This document shows positions 45,440 through 53,886 of a DNA stretch of 64,000 nucleotides, in pieces. The position numbers were made by a program, and so were the translations under genes. The notes under the pieces were generated by a model. It did no database searches and was not told the DNA's origin. It worked only from the letters and a program-made list of their open reading frames with translations. Numbering within the stretch: position 1 is the stretch's first letter; every line of letters begins with the position of its first letter. The DNA is from Chloroflexaceae bacterium (GTDB lineage: Bacteria > Chloroflexota > Chloroflexia > Chloroflexales > Chloroflexaceae). The stretch covers positions 1-64,000 of the forward strand of contig JANWYD010000022.1 of NCBI GenBank assembly GCA_025057155.1, in the 5' to 3' direction.

Positions 45440-45892
45440 ATGTCGTCACGTTCCAACCGGTCTGGCGCCCATCGCACCGCCTACTCCGCTGGCGGCGTCA
45501 TATTTCGCGTCGTCGCCGACCGGATCGAGGTCGCCCTGATTGCCACCGACCGGGGCGGGCGCTGGGGTTTGCCCAAGGGCCACGTGAATCGCGGTGAGAC
45601 GGCCGAGGCCGCTGCGGTGCGTGAAGTGGCGGAAGAGACCGGCTTGCACGGGGCGATTGTGCGCCACCTGGCGACTATCGAATACTGGTTCCGCGCCGGT
45701 CCCTCCCGGGTCCACAAATATGTGGACCTGTTTCTAATGCGCTACGAACAAGGCGAATTGCAGCCTCAGGAGGCCGAGGTGGACGATGCGCGCTGGTTCC
45801 CCCTCGACGAGGCTATCCGGCGCGTCTCGTTCGAGCGCGAGCGCGACGTGCTCCTCCAGGTGCAGACGATACTGCGCAATACGGGGGCGTAA
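45440..45892 (+). CDS. Nudix hydrolase
   Basis: A 150-aa hydrolase of nucleoside diphosphate-linked compounds. The Nudix box GHVNRGETAEAAAVREVAEETGL matches GX5EX7REUXEEXGU exactly (about residues 46-68). It starts SAGGVIFRVV, typical of the diadenosine-polyphosphate/MutT subgroup. It lies 5 bp after ppa. Such a pairing is sensible because both enzymes act on phosphoanhydrides. Substrate not predictable. Confidence 0.92.
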   Translation: MSSRSNRSGAHRTAYSAGGVIFRVVADRIEVALIATDRGGRWGLPKGHVNRGETAEAAAVREVAEETGLHGAIVRHLATIEYWFRAGPSRVHKYVDLFLMRYEQGELQPQEAEVDDARWFPLDEAIRRVSFERERDVLLQVQTILRNTGA

Positions 45893-46069
45893 GCGAGATG
45901 GCCGCGCCCCTCAGACTCTCCTATCAGGCAGGGTGGGGGCAAAAGATGTCTCCGTACCCCGTAAGCGCCCGGATTTCCCGCAGAGCACGCAGAGGATGGG
46001 TTTTTGAAGCCCTTTGCGCTACTTCGACCGGCTATTCAGACACATTCGACTCAGCGTAGAGGTGTACCG

Positions 46070-46555
46070 ATGACGGAGTATGTGATCGAAGTAACCATCG
46101 AAGCTGACCTGGAGGCGCATCTGGCTTCTCACGGCCTCGACGCGAGCCTGGTGGAGCGCGCCGTGCGCGAAACGCTCCGCGCCGAGGGCGTAGCAGGCCC
46201 GGTGGAGGTGGGTGTGCTCATCGCCGATGACGCCCGGCTGCACGCGCTTAACCGCGACTATCGGGGCGTTGACGCGCCCACCGATGTGCTCTCGTTTGGC
46301 GACGATGGCGCCACGGGTCCCTTCGTCAGCCAGCCGGAAGGTCCCCGTTACCTGGGGGATATCGCCATCTCCCTGGAGCGGGTGCTGGCGCAGGCCGCGG
46401 AGTACGGGCATCCCCCGGCTCGAGAACTGGCCTATCTCGCGGTTCACGGCGCGCTGCACCTGCTGGGCTACGACCACGAACGCAGCCCCGATGACGCGGC
46501 GGCCATGCGCGCCCGCGAAGAGGCCGTCTTGCTCGGCCTGGGGCTGGAACGATAA
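46070..46555 (+). CDS. ybeY: rRNA maturation endoribonuclease YbeY
   Basis: Zinc-dependent RNase involved in 16S rRNA 3'-end processing and ribosome quality control (161 aa). The three-His zinc motif is VHGALHLLGYDHE near residues 124-136. RDYRGVDAPTDVLSF and LGDIAISLERV are also typical. ATG 46070 (MTEYVIEV) with GAGG 6-7 nt upstream is preferred over an in-frame ATG at 46004. The usual neighbours (phoH, dgkA, era) are not present. Confidence 0.94.
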   Translation: MTEYVIEVTIEADLEAHLASHGLDASLVERAVRETLRAEGVAGPVEVGVLIADDARLHALNRDYRGVDAPTDVLSFGDDGATGPFVSQPEGPRYLGDIAISLERVLAQAAEYGHPPARELAYLAVHGALHLLGYDHERSPDDAAAMRAREEAVLLGLGLER

Positions 46556-46623
46556 GGGAAAAACCCTCCTCCGTATCCCTCCCCGGATAGGGAGTTCTCC
46601 CCTGGAAGCTGTGCAAAACCCGG

Positions 46624-46632
46624 TGCTATAGT
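46624..46632 (+). promoter_or_regulatory. Extended -10-like element (TGCTATAGT) before fadD
   Basis: TGCTATAGT, 95 bp before the fadD start; a GCAGCAG/CTGCTGT-type hairpin follows in the leader (about 46648-46677). Confidence 0.45.
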
Positions 46633-46726
46633 TGCTCAAGCCCTGTGCAGCAGGTGAGATGCTCGCCATCTGCTGTCGCATTGCGGTCGTGATTCGCAGG
46701 CTCTCGATGAAGCGAGTTGGAGGCGT

Positions 46727-48484
46727 ATGACCACTCTCGATCTTGATCAGCGAGTGGCAGCCAGAACTGCCGCTCCCAGGGTTGCGCCAGCCGGAACGCC
46801 CGTTTCCCTGCCCTACCGCCATCTTCCCGACATGGTTGATCGGACCTGCGAACGCTACGCTCGGCAGCACGCCTTCACCGCCGTGCTGCCGAACGGCATG
46901 TTTGGCAATCTCAGTTTTGCCGAGGTGCGCCGCGACGCCGACCGCTTCGCGGCCTTTTTGCGCGAGGAGCTGGGCCTGGCCGCCGGCGACCGGGTGGCCA
47001 TTCAGTTGCCCAACAGCCTGGCCTATCCTATCTGCGCCTTTGGCGTGCTCAAGGCCGGGTGCGTGCTGGTCAACACTAATCCGCTCTACACCCCGGCGGA
47101 GATGATCCACCAGTTCAACGACAGCGGCGCGCGTGTGCTGGTGATCGTGGATCTCTTCGGCGACAAGATCGCTCCGGTGCTGGAGCAAACCGGCATCGAA
47201 CACGTGGTGCTTGTGCGCCTCACGGACCGCTTCCCCGCCCTGCCGGGTTTCGTGGCTTACAATGTCATCAAGTACTGGAACCGTCTGATCCCCCGCTGCA
47301 CCGCGCCGACGATCTCCTTCCGCGAGGCCCTTGCTCGCGGCGCGCGCCATCTCCAGGAGCGCAGGATTGACGTCGCGGCCTACACCGCGGCCACAACCCC
47401 CGAAGACCTGGCAGTGTTGCAGTACACCGGCGGCACCACCGGCGTGAGCAAGGGAGCGATGCTCTCGCACGGCAACCTGCTGGCCAACGTGGCGCAGATC
47501 GAGGAGCGCGTGGCGGCTTATGTGACCCACGGCGCCGAGTGCCCGCTGGCTGTGTTGCCGCTGTATCACATCTTCGCCTTCACCACCAATCTGCTCTACT
47601 TCTTCCAGGCCGGAGCGCGCAACATTCTGGTAGCCAACCCCCGTCCGCTCTCGAACCTCCAGCGCGCCATTGAGAACTACCCGGTCACCTGGATCCCCGG
47701 TGTGAATACCCTCTTCAATGGCCTGCTGAACGAAGAGTGGTTCGCCGACCATCCCCCGCCGAAGCTGCGTGGCAGCATCGCTGGCGGCACGGCGCTGCAT
47801 GCCGCTGTGGCCGAGCGCTGGCAGCGCGTGACCGGCACGCCGGTGATCGAGGGCTATGGCCTCACCGAGTGCTCCCCGGTGGTGACGCTCAACCCCTTTG
47901 ATGCCAACCGGCCCGGCAGCATCGGCCTGCCGCTGCTCGGCACCGAGGTGTGTCTGCTCGACAGCTTCGGCAAACCGGTTCCGCCCGGCGAGCCGGGCGA
48001 ACTGTCTGTTCGTGGCCCGCAGGTGATGCAGGGTTACTGGCAGCGCCCCGAAGAGACGGCGAAGGTGATCCGCGACGGCTGGCTTCTCACCGGCGACATT
48101 GCCACGATGGACGCTGATGGCTACCTGCGCATCGTTGATCGCAAGAAGGACATGATTATTGTCAGCGGCTTTAACGTGTACCCTAATGAGGTCGAGGACT
48201 GCATCGCCGCCTGCCCCGGCGTCTCCGAAGTGGCCGTGATCGGCTTGCCCGACGCCAGAACGGGCGAGATGGTCAAAGCCTTCGTGGTGGCGAAGCCCGG
48301 CGCGAGCCTGACCGCCGAGCAGGTGCGCGAGCATTGCAAGCAGCACCTGGCCCCCTACAAGGTGCCGAAGGCGGTCGAATTGCGCGCCGAGTTGCCGAAG
48401 AGCGCCGTGGGCAAGGTGCTGCGCCGCGAGTTGCGGGCTGAGTCGCTGACGGTATGCCAGCAGGAAGGAGTCGCCAATGGTTAG
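46727..48484 (+). CDS. fadD: Long-chain fatty acid-CoA ligase (AMP-binding)
   Basis: Adenylates a carboxylic acid and transfers it to CoA (585 aa). ANL-superfamily motifs: YTGGTTGVSKGAML (P-loop, about 233-246), GYGLTECSPV, TGDIATMDADGYLRIVDRKKDMI and the catalytic-Lys region PKSAVGKVLRREL. The sequence best fits long-chain acyl-CoA synthetases, though chain length cannot be fixed. TTGGAGG lies before the ATG. It overlaps the next gene by 8 bp, pointing to coupled translation with a BASS-type transporter, possibly uptake of the acid and its activation (inference). Confidence 0.92.
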   Translation: MTTLDLDQRVAARTAAPRVAPAGTPVSLPYRHLPDMVDRTCERYARQHAFTAVLPNGMFGNLSFAEVRRDADRFAAFLREELGLAAGDRVAIQLPNSLAYPICAFGVLKAGCVLVNTNPLYTPAEMIHQFNDSGARVLVIVDLFGDKIAPVLEQTGIEHVVLVRLTDRFPALPGFVAYNVIKYWNRLIPRCTAPTISFREALARGARHLQERRIDVAAYTAATTPEDLAVLQYTGGTTGVSKGAMLSHGNLLANVAQIEERVAAYVTHGAECPLAVLPLYHIFAFTTNLLYFFQAGARNILVANPRPLSNLQRAIENYPVTWIPGVNTLFNGLLNEEWFADHPPPKLRGSIAGGTALHAAVAERWQRVTGTPVIEGYGLTECSPVVTLNPFDANRPGSIGLPLLGTEVCLLDSFGKPVPPGEPGELSVRGPQVMQGYWQRPEETAKVIRDGWLLTGDIATMDADGYLRIVDRKKDMIIVSGFNVYPNEVEDCIAACPGVSEVAVIGLPDARTGEMVKAFVVAKPGASLTAEQVREHCKQHLAPYKVPKAVELRAELPKSAVGKVLRRELRAESLTVCQQEGVANG

Positions 48485-49364
48485 CCAGACCGAACAACTG
48501 CTCCTGGCGCTGATGATCGGGGTGATTATGCTCGGCATGGGCGCCTCGCTCACCTGGCGCGACTTCTTCCGCGCCTTCAAGCGCCCGCAGGCCATCCTGA
48601 TCGGCTTTGCCTCGCAGTACCTGCTCATGCCGGCGATCGGCTTCAGCCTGGCAGTGGCTCTGCAACTGCCCCCGGCTATCGCCATTGGCCTGATCATTAT
48701 TTCCTGCATGCCGGGAGGTTCGACCTCCAACATCTTCACCTACTTCGCCAAGGGCGATCTGGCCCTCAGCGTGACGATGACCACCTTTTCGACCCTGGCC
48801 GCCTTTGTTATGGCCCCGCTGTGGATCTTCGTCTACGGCAGCCGTTTCATGACCAGCGAGATCAGCGTGGGCATGAGCAGTGTGATCCTCGGCCTGGTGA
48901 TTATGCTTATCCCGGTGGTGATCGGGATGTTTATTCGCCGGCACAATGCCAACGTCGGCGCGTTGCTCGAACTGCTGGGCGGCATTCTCGGCGTGGTGAT
49001 CATCCTGGCGCTGATTGCTCTGTGGGTGCCGCGCAACGCCCCGCTGCTGGCCACGACCCCCTGGCAGGTCTACGCCGCTGCGGTGGGTGTCGGCGTGATT
49101 GGCTTCTTCTTCGGCTTCCTGGTGAGCCAGGGGGCGGGGCTGGGCTTCCGCCGGGCGACGACTGTGGCGCTGGAGACCGGCATTCAGAATGGCCCGCTGG
49201 CGCTCTCGATCGTGTTGCTCAGCTTCCAGGGCGATCTGGCCAATGAGATTGCTCTGATCCCTGTGCTGTACTCGCTGTTCATCGTTATCACCTCGTCGCT
49301 GGTGACCGTGTTCTTCCGCCACCAGAACCAGCTGCGCCAGCAGTATGTGGGGGCGTTGCTGTGA
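48477..49364 (+). CDS. Bile acid:sodium symporter (BASS) family transporter
   Basis: A 295-aa membrane protein with about nine or ten helices. Family hallmarks are ISCMPGGSTSNIFTYFAKGDLALSV, with the conserved Pro-Gly-Gly-Ser-Thr-Ser-Asn sodium-site motif (about residues 78-85), and VALETGIQNGPLAL near 235. Bacterial relatives carry organic anions such as pantoate or keto acids together with Na+. AAGGAG lies inside the end of fadD, and the ATG overlaps the fadD stop region by 8 bp. Substrate is not predictable; the coupling hints at a carboxylate. Confidence 0.9.
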   Translation: MVSQTEQLLLALMIGVIMLGMGASLTWRDFFRAFKRPQAILIGFASQYLLMPAIGFSLAVALQLPPAIAIGLIIISCMPGGSTSNIFTYFAKGDLALSVTMTTFSTLAAFVMAPLWIFVYGSRFMTSEISVGMSSVILGLVIMLIPVVIGMFIRRHNANVGALLELLGGILGVVIILALIALWVPRNAPLLATTPWQVYAAAVGVGVIGFFFGFLVSQGAGLGFRRATTVALETGIQNGPLALSIVLLSFQGDLANEIALIPVLYSLFIVITSSLVTVFFRHQNQLRQQYVGALL

Positions 49365-49438
49365 GGCGCAGGTTCGCCGCGCGGCCCTGTGTGTAATGGT
49401 TTGCGGGGTCGGCTCGTTGCATACAGGCGGGTATAGTT

Positions 49439-49447
49439 TGCTATAAT
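49439..49447 (+). promoter_or_regulatory. Extended -10 element (TGCTATAAT) before smpB
   Basis: TGCTATAAT with a TTGCAT box at 49417-49422 (19-bp spacer to TATAAT). Predicted transcription start is near 49453, about 60 nt before the smpB ATG. Confidence 0.6.
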
Positions 49448-49465
49448 ATGCAGAAGCGATCCGTT

Positions 49466-49500
49466 CGAGTGGAGGGCATCGCCCTCCACTCGCCTGTTTT
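49466..49500 (+). terminator. Hairpin plus U-run inside the smpB leader
   Basis: Arms CGAGTGGAGGGC (49466-49477) and GCCCTCCACTCG (49481-49492) with an ATC loop are followed by CCTGTTTT. This is the best intrinsic-terminator shape in the window. It lies between the predicted smpB promoter and start codon, so it could be an attenuator, or the terminator of the upstream BASS gene overlapping the new transcript. Confidence 0.65.
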
Positions 49501-49511
49501 CAGACATCACG

Positions 49512-49994
49512 ATGAGTACGAAGCAGGCCCCTCCGCGCGTGGTGGCGGAGAACCGTAAGGCGCGCCACGATTATGATATCGAAGAGACCTACGAGGCCGG
49601 GATCGCGCTGACCGGCAGCGAGATCAAGTCGGTGCGCGCCGGACGCGTCAACCTGCGCGGGAGCTATGCCAGGGTGCACAATAACGAGGTCTTCCTGTAC
49701 GACGCCCACATTTCGCCCTATGAACAGTCGGGGAAGTACTTCAACCACGATCCGCTGCGCCCGCGCAAGCTGCTGCTGCACCGCCGCGAGATCAGCCGCC
49801 TCGACGGGCTGGTGCGCCAGAAGGGGTTGACGCTGGTGCCGCTCAAGATCTACTTCAAGGGCCGGCGCGCCAAGGTCGAACTCGGCGTGGCGCGGGGGAA
49901 GAAGGCCTACGACCGCCGTGAAGACATCGCCCGGCGCGAGGCGCAACGCGACATCGAGCGGGCCATGAAGTCGCGCGATCGCGATAGATTTTAG
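49512..49994 (+). CDS. smpB: SsrA (tmRNA)-binding protein SmpB
   Basis: Partner of tmRNA in rescuing stalled ribosomes (160 aa). It has [37 protein letters not shown], the [10 protein letters not shown] segment and a basic C-terminal tail ([24 protein letters not shown]). No tmRNA gene was recognised within the flanking intergenic sequence. The stop codon lies inside the left arm of an AT-rich inverted repeat. Confidence 0.97.
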   Translation: MSTKQAPPRVVAENRKARHDYDIEETYEAGIALTGSEIKSVRAGRVNLRGSYARVHNNEVFLYDAHISPYEQSGKYFNHDPLRPRKLLLHRREISRLDGLVRQKGLTLVPLKIYFKGRRAKVELGVARGKKAYDRREDIARREAQRDIERAMKSRDRDRF

Positions 49995-50069
49995 ATTTTG
50001 GATTTGGGATTTTGGATTGCAGTCTGGACATGGTACACCTGCGTGGCTTCCGATCCAAATCTAAAATCT
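49986..50069. repeat. AT-rich inverted repeat between smpB and the MFS gene
   Basis: AGATTTTAGATTT (49986-49998) and AAATCTAAAATCT (50057-50069) are 13-bp perfect arms. The intervening bases contain GATTTTGG-like units. Similar AT-rich GATTTTGGATT strings occur at 1219-1240 and 53730-53765, standing out from the GC-rich background. Confidence 0.6.
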
Positions 50070-50087
50070 AAAATCCGCAATCACACT

Positions 50088-51371
50088 ATGGCTGGCTACC
50101 TGCGGGTTCTGCGCGCGAACCGCAACTACCGGCGCCTGTGGTACGGTCAGGTGGTCAGCCAGATCGGCGACTGGCTCGATAGTGTTGCGCTGTTTACACT
50201 CACCCTCAATCTCACCGGCTCGGGGCAGGCGGTAGGATTGCTGTTCCTGGCCGAGTTCTTGCCCGGCGCGGCGGTTGGCCCTTTCGCCGGGGTGATCGTT
50301 GACCGGCTGCCACGCAAACTGGTGCTGATTGCCAGCGATCTGGGGCGAGCAGTCACGGTAATGCTGCTGCTCCTGGTCAGCGGCCCCGAGGATCTGTGGC
50401 TGTTGTATCTGGCGGTCGTGGCAAAGGTGTCGCTCACGGCCTTTTTTGAACCGGCGCGCTCGGCCATCCTGCCAGGAATATGCAGCCGCGAGGAACTGGC
50501 GGCGGCCAACGCCATCAGCGGAGCAACCTGGTCGGCCATGCTGGCCCTGGGCGCGGCCCTGGGCGGCGTTGTGGCAGGCACCCTGGGAGTGCGGGCGGCC
50601 TTCCTCCTCGACGCGGTCTCGTTCCTGCTCTCGGCGGTGCTGATCGCCACGGTGCGCGTCCCCCGGACTCGCGCTCCCGATCCGTTCGACGGGACCCGAC
50701 CGATAGCGCCGCGCCCGCCAACGGGCGCGCGAGGTGCGCTGAGCGAGTTTCGGGAGGGTCTTCGTTACGTGCTGACGCGCCCTGAGATCGGGTGGCTGAC
50801 CTTCAGCAAGGCCATCTGGAGCCTGGGGGGCGGGGTGCTGCTGCTGCTGACGCTGTACGGCCGCGAGATTGCGCCGCTGGGCCGCGATGGGGCGGTGAGC
50901 ATCGGGTTGCTCTACGCCGCGCGCGGAGTGGGAACGGGCATCGGGCCGTTTCTGGCGCTGCGTCTCGGTGGCTCGGGGCAGCGCTTCCTGCGGCGCTCGG
51001 TCGCCACGGCGTTTTTCATCAGCGCCGCGGGTTACCTGTCCCTCGGCTTTGTAACCACCCTGCCGCTGGCCGCGCTATGCGTCCTCTTCGCGCACATTGG
51101 CGGCAGCATCCAGTGGGTCTTCAGCACGACGCTGCTGCAATCGCAAGTGCCCGATCGCCTCCTCGGGCGCGTCTTTGCCACCGAGTACGCGGCGCTGACC
51201 TTCACCACTGCGCTGTCGGCCTATCTGACCGGCGTGGCCCGTGACGCAGGGGCCACGCCGGCCGCCCTTGCCATGGCCCTGGGGGGCATCTTCGCCGCCT
51301 CGGGGGTGGTGATGCTGGCAGCACTGTGGCCCGAGCCGATGCTGGCGGAGATGGGGGATAGACGATCCTGA
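50088..51371 (+). CDS. Major facilitator superfamily transporter (MFS_3, efflux-like)
   Basis: A 427-aa protein with about 12 helices. The N-terminal half starts RNYRRLWYGQVVSQIGDWLDSVALFTLTL and has PFAGVIVDRLPRKLVLIASDLGRA. ARSAILPGICSREELAAANAISG is typical of the MFS_3/enterobactin-exporter-like group. Substrate is unknown. ATG 50088 (MAGYLRVLRANRNYR) is preferred over an in-frame upstream start, which would read through the AT-rich repeat. Confidence 0.88.
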   Translation: MAGYLRVLRANRNYRRLWYGQVVSQIGDWLDSVALFTLTLNLTGSGQAVGLLFLAEFLPGAAVGPFAGVIVDRLPRKLVLIASDLGRAVTVMLLLLVSGPEDLWLLYLAVVAKVSLTAFFEPARSAILPGICSREELAAANAISGATWSAMLALGAALGGVVAGTLGVRAAFLLDAVSFLLSAVLIATVRVPRTRAPDPFDGTRPIAPRPPTGARGALSEFREGLRYVLTRPEIGWLTFSKAIWSLGGGVLLLLTLYGREIAPLGRDGAVSIGLLYAARGVGTGIGPFLALRLGGSGQRFLRRSVATAFFISAAGYLSLGFVTTLPLAALCVLFAHIGGSIQWVFSTTLLQSQVPDRLLGRVFATEYAALTFTTALSAYLTGVARDAGATPAALAMALGGIFAASGVVMLAALWPEPMLAEMGDRRS

Positions 51372-51418
51372 TGCTCCTCTGAGGCTGCGGCGGAGAGGGC
51401 GCGCCCTTCCGAACCCTC

Positions 51419-51592
51419 TTCTCAGGTGCAGGGTTTTTCGAGCGAGAAGCGGTTTTTGGCATTCCCAAGCGCTTACGATCCTCACCCCCCGCCCCCCTCT
51501 CCCGCTCGCGGGAGAGGGGGGCGTTGGACGTCCCGATGCCCCGGATGGCGCATGCGACGCGAGCATGCGCCGGAAAACCCTACACCTGAGAA
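51419..51592 (+). mobile_element. Family-1 MITE-like element, copy C
   Basis: A 174-bp element with terminal repeats TTCTCAGGTGCAGGG / CCCTACACCTGAGAA and a strong central palindrome CCCCTCTCCCGC/GCGGGAGAGGGG. Same orientation as A and E. Flanks TCCGAACCCTC and CCCAGACCCTC match at 8 of 11 positions. It lies between the convergent MFS and lipoprotein genes. Confidence 0.78.
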
Positions 51593-51628
51593 CCCAGACC
51601 CTCCGCTAGGAGGTATTCGGACAGGCTC

Positions 51629-52057
51629 TTAGTCGGCAGCAGGGCCATCACACTCAGTTGTGGCTATTTCTATATCTAAGAGCCAGATAATATCCGCAAT
51701 AAGCGCACCGTTTTTCAGATGTCCGAGCACCTTGATGGTATCGCCAGATTGAATAGGGGGACCCGCCAGAGGGCAGCCATTGCGGCTGTAGGTGGCAGTG
51801 CTATTCTCAAAGCCCGTTCCGACGGGGCGTTCGTTGAGCCAGATCGCTTCAAATCCATCTACGGGTTCTTGCAGGATGATCTTCCGCGGAGGTTGGACGA
51901 GAAACTCCGCAACCGTTGCTTTCGCAAGAACGATCGGCGCATCCGCAGGAGCGCCCGGAGCGGGATTGCCTTGCCCGGGCAGGCGCAAGCTGCAACCCCA
52001 GACAGCGGTCAGCACAGGCGTCAGGACCAGGAGATACAACCATCTCATAGCGTGCAT
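51629..52057 (-). CDS. Small predicted lipoprotein, unknown function
   Basis: A 142-aa product with a signal sequence (MHAMRWLYLLVLTPVLTAVWGC), where Cys22 ends a lipobox-like AVWGC. I do not recognise the mature part. It is probably beta-rich and contains GCPLAGPPIQSGDTIKVLGHLKNGALIADIIW, reminiscent of an OB-fold (DUF5666-like) strand pattern. Two Cys (in NGCPL and TTECDG) could pair. ATG 52057 with GCGGGG upstream is used; Met4 is an alternative. Confidence 0.65.
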   Translation of the reverse strand: MHAMRWLYLLVLTPVLTAVWGCSLRLPGQGNPAPGAPADAPIVLAKATVAEFLVQPPRKIILQEPVDGFEAIWLNERPVGTGFENSTATYSRNGCPLAGPPIQSGDTIKVLGHLKNGALIADIIWLLDIEIATTECDGPAAD

Positions 52058-52230
52058 CCCCGCACGGTAGCAGGTTCTAGATCGGTTCGGCAGGGCAAGG
52101 CCCACGCGCCGTCGCCCTCGCCCTGCTAACGTACCACAGTTCGCCCACGCCCGCCCTCCGTTTTCCTACGGAATGCGCTGCCCGCACCCTGCCAGACCCG
52201 CGCCTCTCATTTCCCGCTCCCCACCTGGGG

Positions 52231-52236
52231 TATAAT
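52231..52236 (+). promoter_or_regulatory. -10 element (TATAAT) of the men cluster
   Basis: A perfect TATAAT 74 bp before the menF ATG. No good -35 is seen. Leader transcription would start near 52243. Confidence 0.5.
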
Positions 52237-52309
52237 CCAGTACAGAGGGGCCGCAACGCGCGGCCCCGAGACACCGGCACGCCGCGCCGGACGGAGTAGG
52301 TCGCGGGTT

Positions 52310-53728
52310 ATGATTGGAGTCAGCGTCGCCACCGCTGCCCTGCGCGAGCGGCCGCGGATGGAGGAACAGGCCGAGATTGCCCGACAGCGCGCCCGGCAAC
52401 TGGGGCGCCCCGTGCTGGTGAGCGTAACCACGCGCGTGCGTCCCCGCGACCCGCTGGCCCTCTTTGCCCGCGGCCTCGGCGTTACCCACAACCGGCTCTT
52501 CTGGAGCGCGCCCGCGGTAGGTCTGGCCGTAACCGGCCTGGGGGCCGCCTGGAGCTTCGAGGCCCGTGGCTCCGACCGCTTCGCTGCCGTGGCCGCCGCC
52601 TGGCGCGAGCTGATCGCCGAGGCCTGCATCGCCGCCGATCCGGCGCTGCCCTTCAGCGGCCCGATGGCCGCCGTAGGGTTCAGTTTCGACCCCGAGCGCC
52701 CCGCTTCCGGACTCTGGGCCGGCTATCCCGACGGGCTGCTGCTGCTGCCGCGCCTGGTTCTGGCCCGCGTCGGCGATACTGCCAGCCTTACCGTCAACGG
52801 CCTGGTTGGCCCCGAGACTTCGTCTATTGACCTGCATCTCTCGGCGGCGCGCCGCCTGCGGGCCTTGCTTGGCCGCGCCTGGCGTCCACCGCGGGTACCC
52901 GGCGGCATCGAACTGGAGGATGCCCTGCCCCCCGGCGCCTGGCGCGCCATGGTCGCCGATGCCGTGAACGACCTGCGCGCCGGGCGCCTTGAAAAGGTCG
53001 TGCTGGCGCGCGAGGTGCGCGCGCGTTCGGCACGGCCTTTCAATCCCGCCGCCACCCTCGACGTCCTGCGCCGCGACTACCCCGAGACCTTCGTCTTCGC
53101 CGTGGCCCGCGGCGGCAGCACCTTCCTCGGCGCTTCTCCCGAACGGCTCGTCGGCCTTAAAGACGGCACGGTGGCCGCCAGCGCCCTCGCTGGCTCCATC
53201 CGCCGCGGCGCCACCCCGGAGGAGGACGACGCCCTGGCCCGTGCGCTCCTGGATAGCGCCAAGGACCGCCACGAGCACGCCGTGGTGGTGCGCCGCATCG
53301 TCGCCAATCTGGCCGATCTCTGCGACGAGGTGCGCGCCGCCGCTGAACCGGAGGTGATGCGCCTGCGGAATGTGCAGCACCTCTTCACGCCCGTTACCGG
53401 GCGCATTCGTGGCGAGCACACTATTTTCGACCTCGTCGCGCGACTCCATCCCACCCCGGCCCTCGGCGGCCAGCCCCGCGAGGCCGCCCTGGCCTGGATC
53501 CGCGCCCGTGAGGGCCTCGACCGGGGCTGGTACGGCGCTCCAGTCGGCTGGGTTGACGCCCGCGGGCAGGGCGAGTTTGCTGTGGCCATTCGCTCGGCCC
53601 TCATCGGCGAACGCGAGGCCGCCCTTTTCGCTGGCTGCGGCATTGTGGCCGCCTCCGACCCGCTGCGCGAGGAGCAGGAGACCGAGATCAAGCTGCGGGC
53701 CATCCTTGGCGCCCTGGGGGCGGGGTAA
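52310..53728 (+). CDS. menF: Isochorismate synthase
   Basis: Converts chorismate to isochorismate, entry to menaquinone (472 aa). The chorismate-binding domain covers the C-terminal ~260 residues: RLEKVVLAREV, FLGASPERLV, LAGSIRRGATPEED, SAKDRHEHAVVV, HPTPALGGQPREAALAWIR and GCGIVAASDPLREEQETEIKL. The acidic Mg ligands lie in the HEH and ExxE segments as expected. GGAGTAGG precedes the ATG. First gene of a run of six men genes on one strand. MenF, EntC and DhbC share this fold; context fixes menaquinone. Confidence 0.94.
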   Translation: MIGVSVATAALRERPRMEEQAEIARQRARQLGRPVLVSVTTRVRPRDPLALFARGLGVTHNRLFWSAPAVGLAVTGLGAAWSFEARGSDRFAAVAAAWRELIAEACIAADPALPFSGPMAAVGFSFDPERPASGLWAGYPDGLLLLPRLVLARVGDTASLTVNGLVGPETSSIDLHLSAARRLRALLGRAWRPPRVPGGIELEDALPPGAWRAMVADAVNDLRAGRLEKVVLAREVRARSARPFNPAATLDVLRRDYPETFVFAVARGGSTFLGASPERLVGLKDGTVAASALAGSIRRGATPEEDDALARALLDSAKDRHEHAVVVRRIVANLADLCDEVRAAAEPEVMRLRNVQHLFTPVTGRIRGEHTIFDLVARLHPTPALGGQPREAALAWIRAREGLDRGWYGAPVGWVDARGQGEFAVAIRSALIGEREAALFAGCGIVAASDPLREEQETEIKLRAILGALGAG

Positions 53729-53886
53729 TGCTTTTTGGATTGGGGATTTTGGATTTTGGATTGCCATAGTTGATGACGCCTCGGCGAGGAGGTTTGGAGG
53801 GGCGAAGCCTCTCCAAAAGAGATTCCAGGGGGCTTATGGCCCCGGCTTCACCGCTCGAGGCGGCGCCGGGCCGAACCGACACAGTA

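Noticed and set aside
46019-48739. Open frame of about 900 codons antisense to ybeY and fadD
   Set aside because: Mirror of two clearly recognised genes; spans an intergenic region and has no domain features.
49365-50087. tmRNA gene next to smpB
   Set aside because: No tRNA-like acceptor end or tag reading frame was seen in the gaps on either side.
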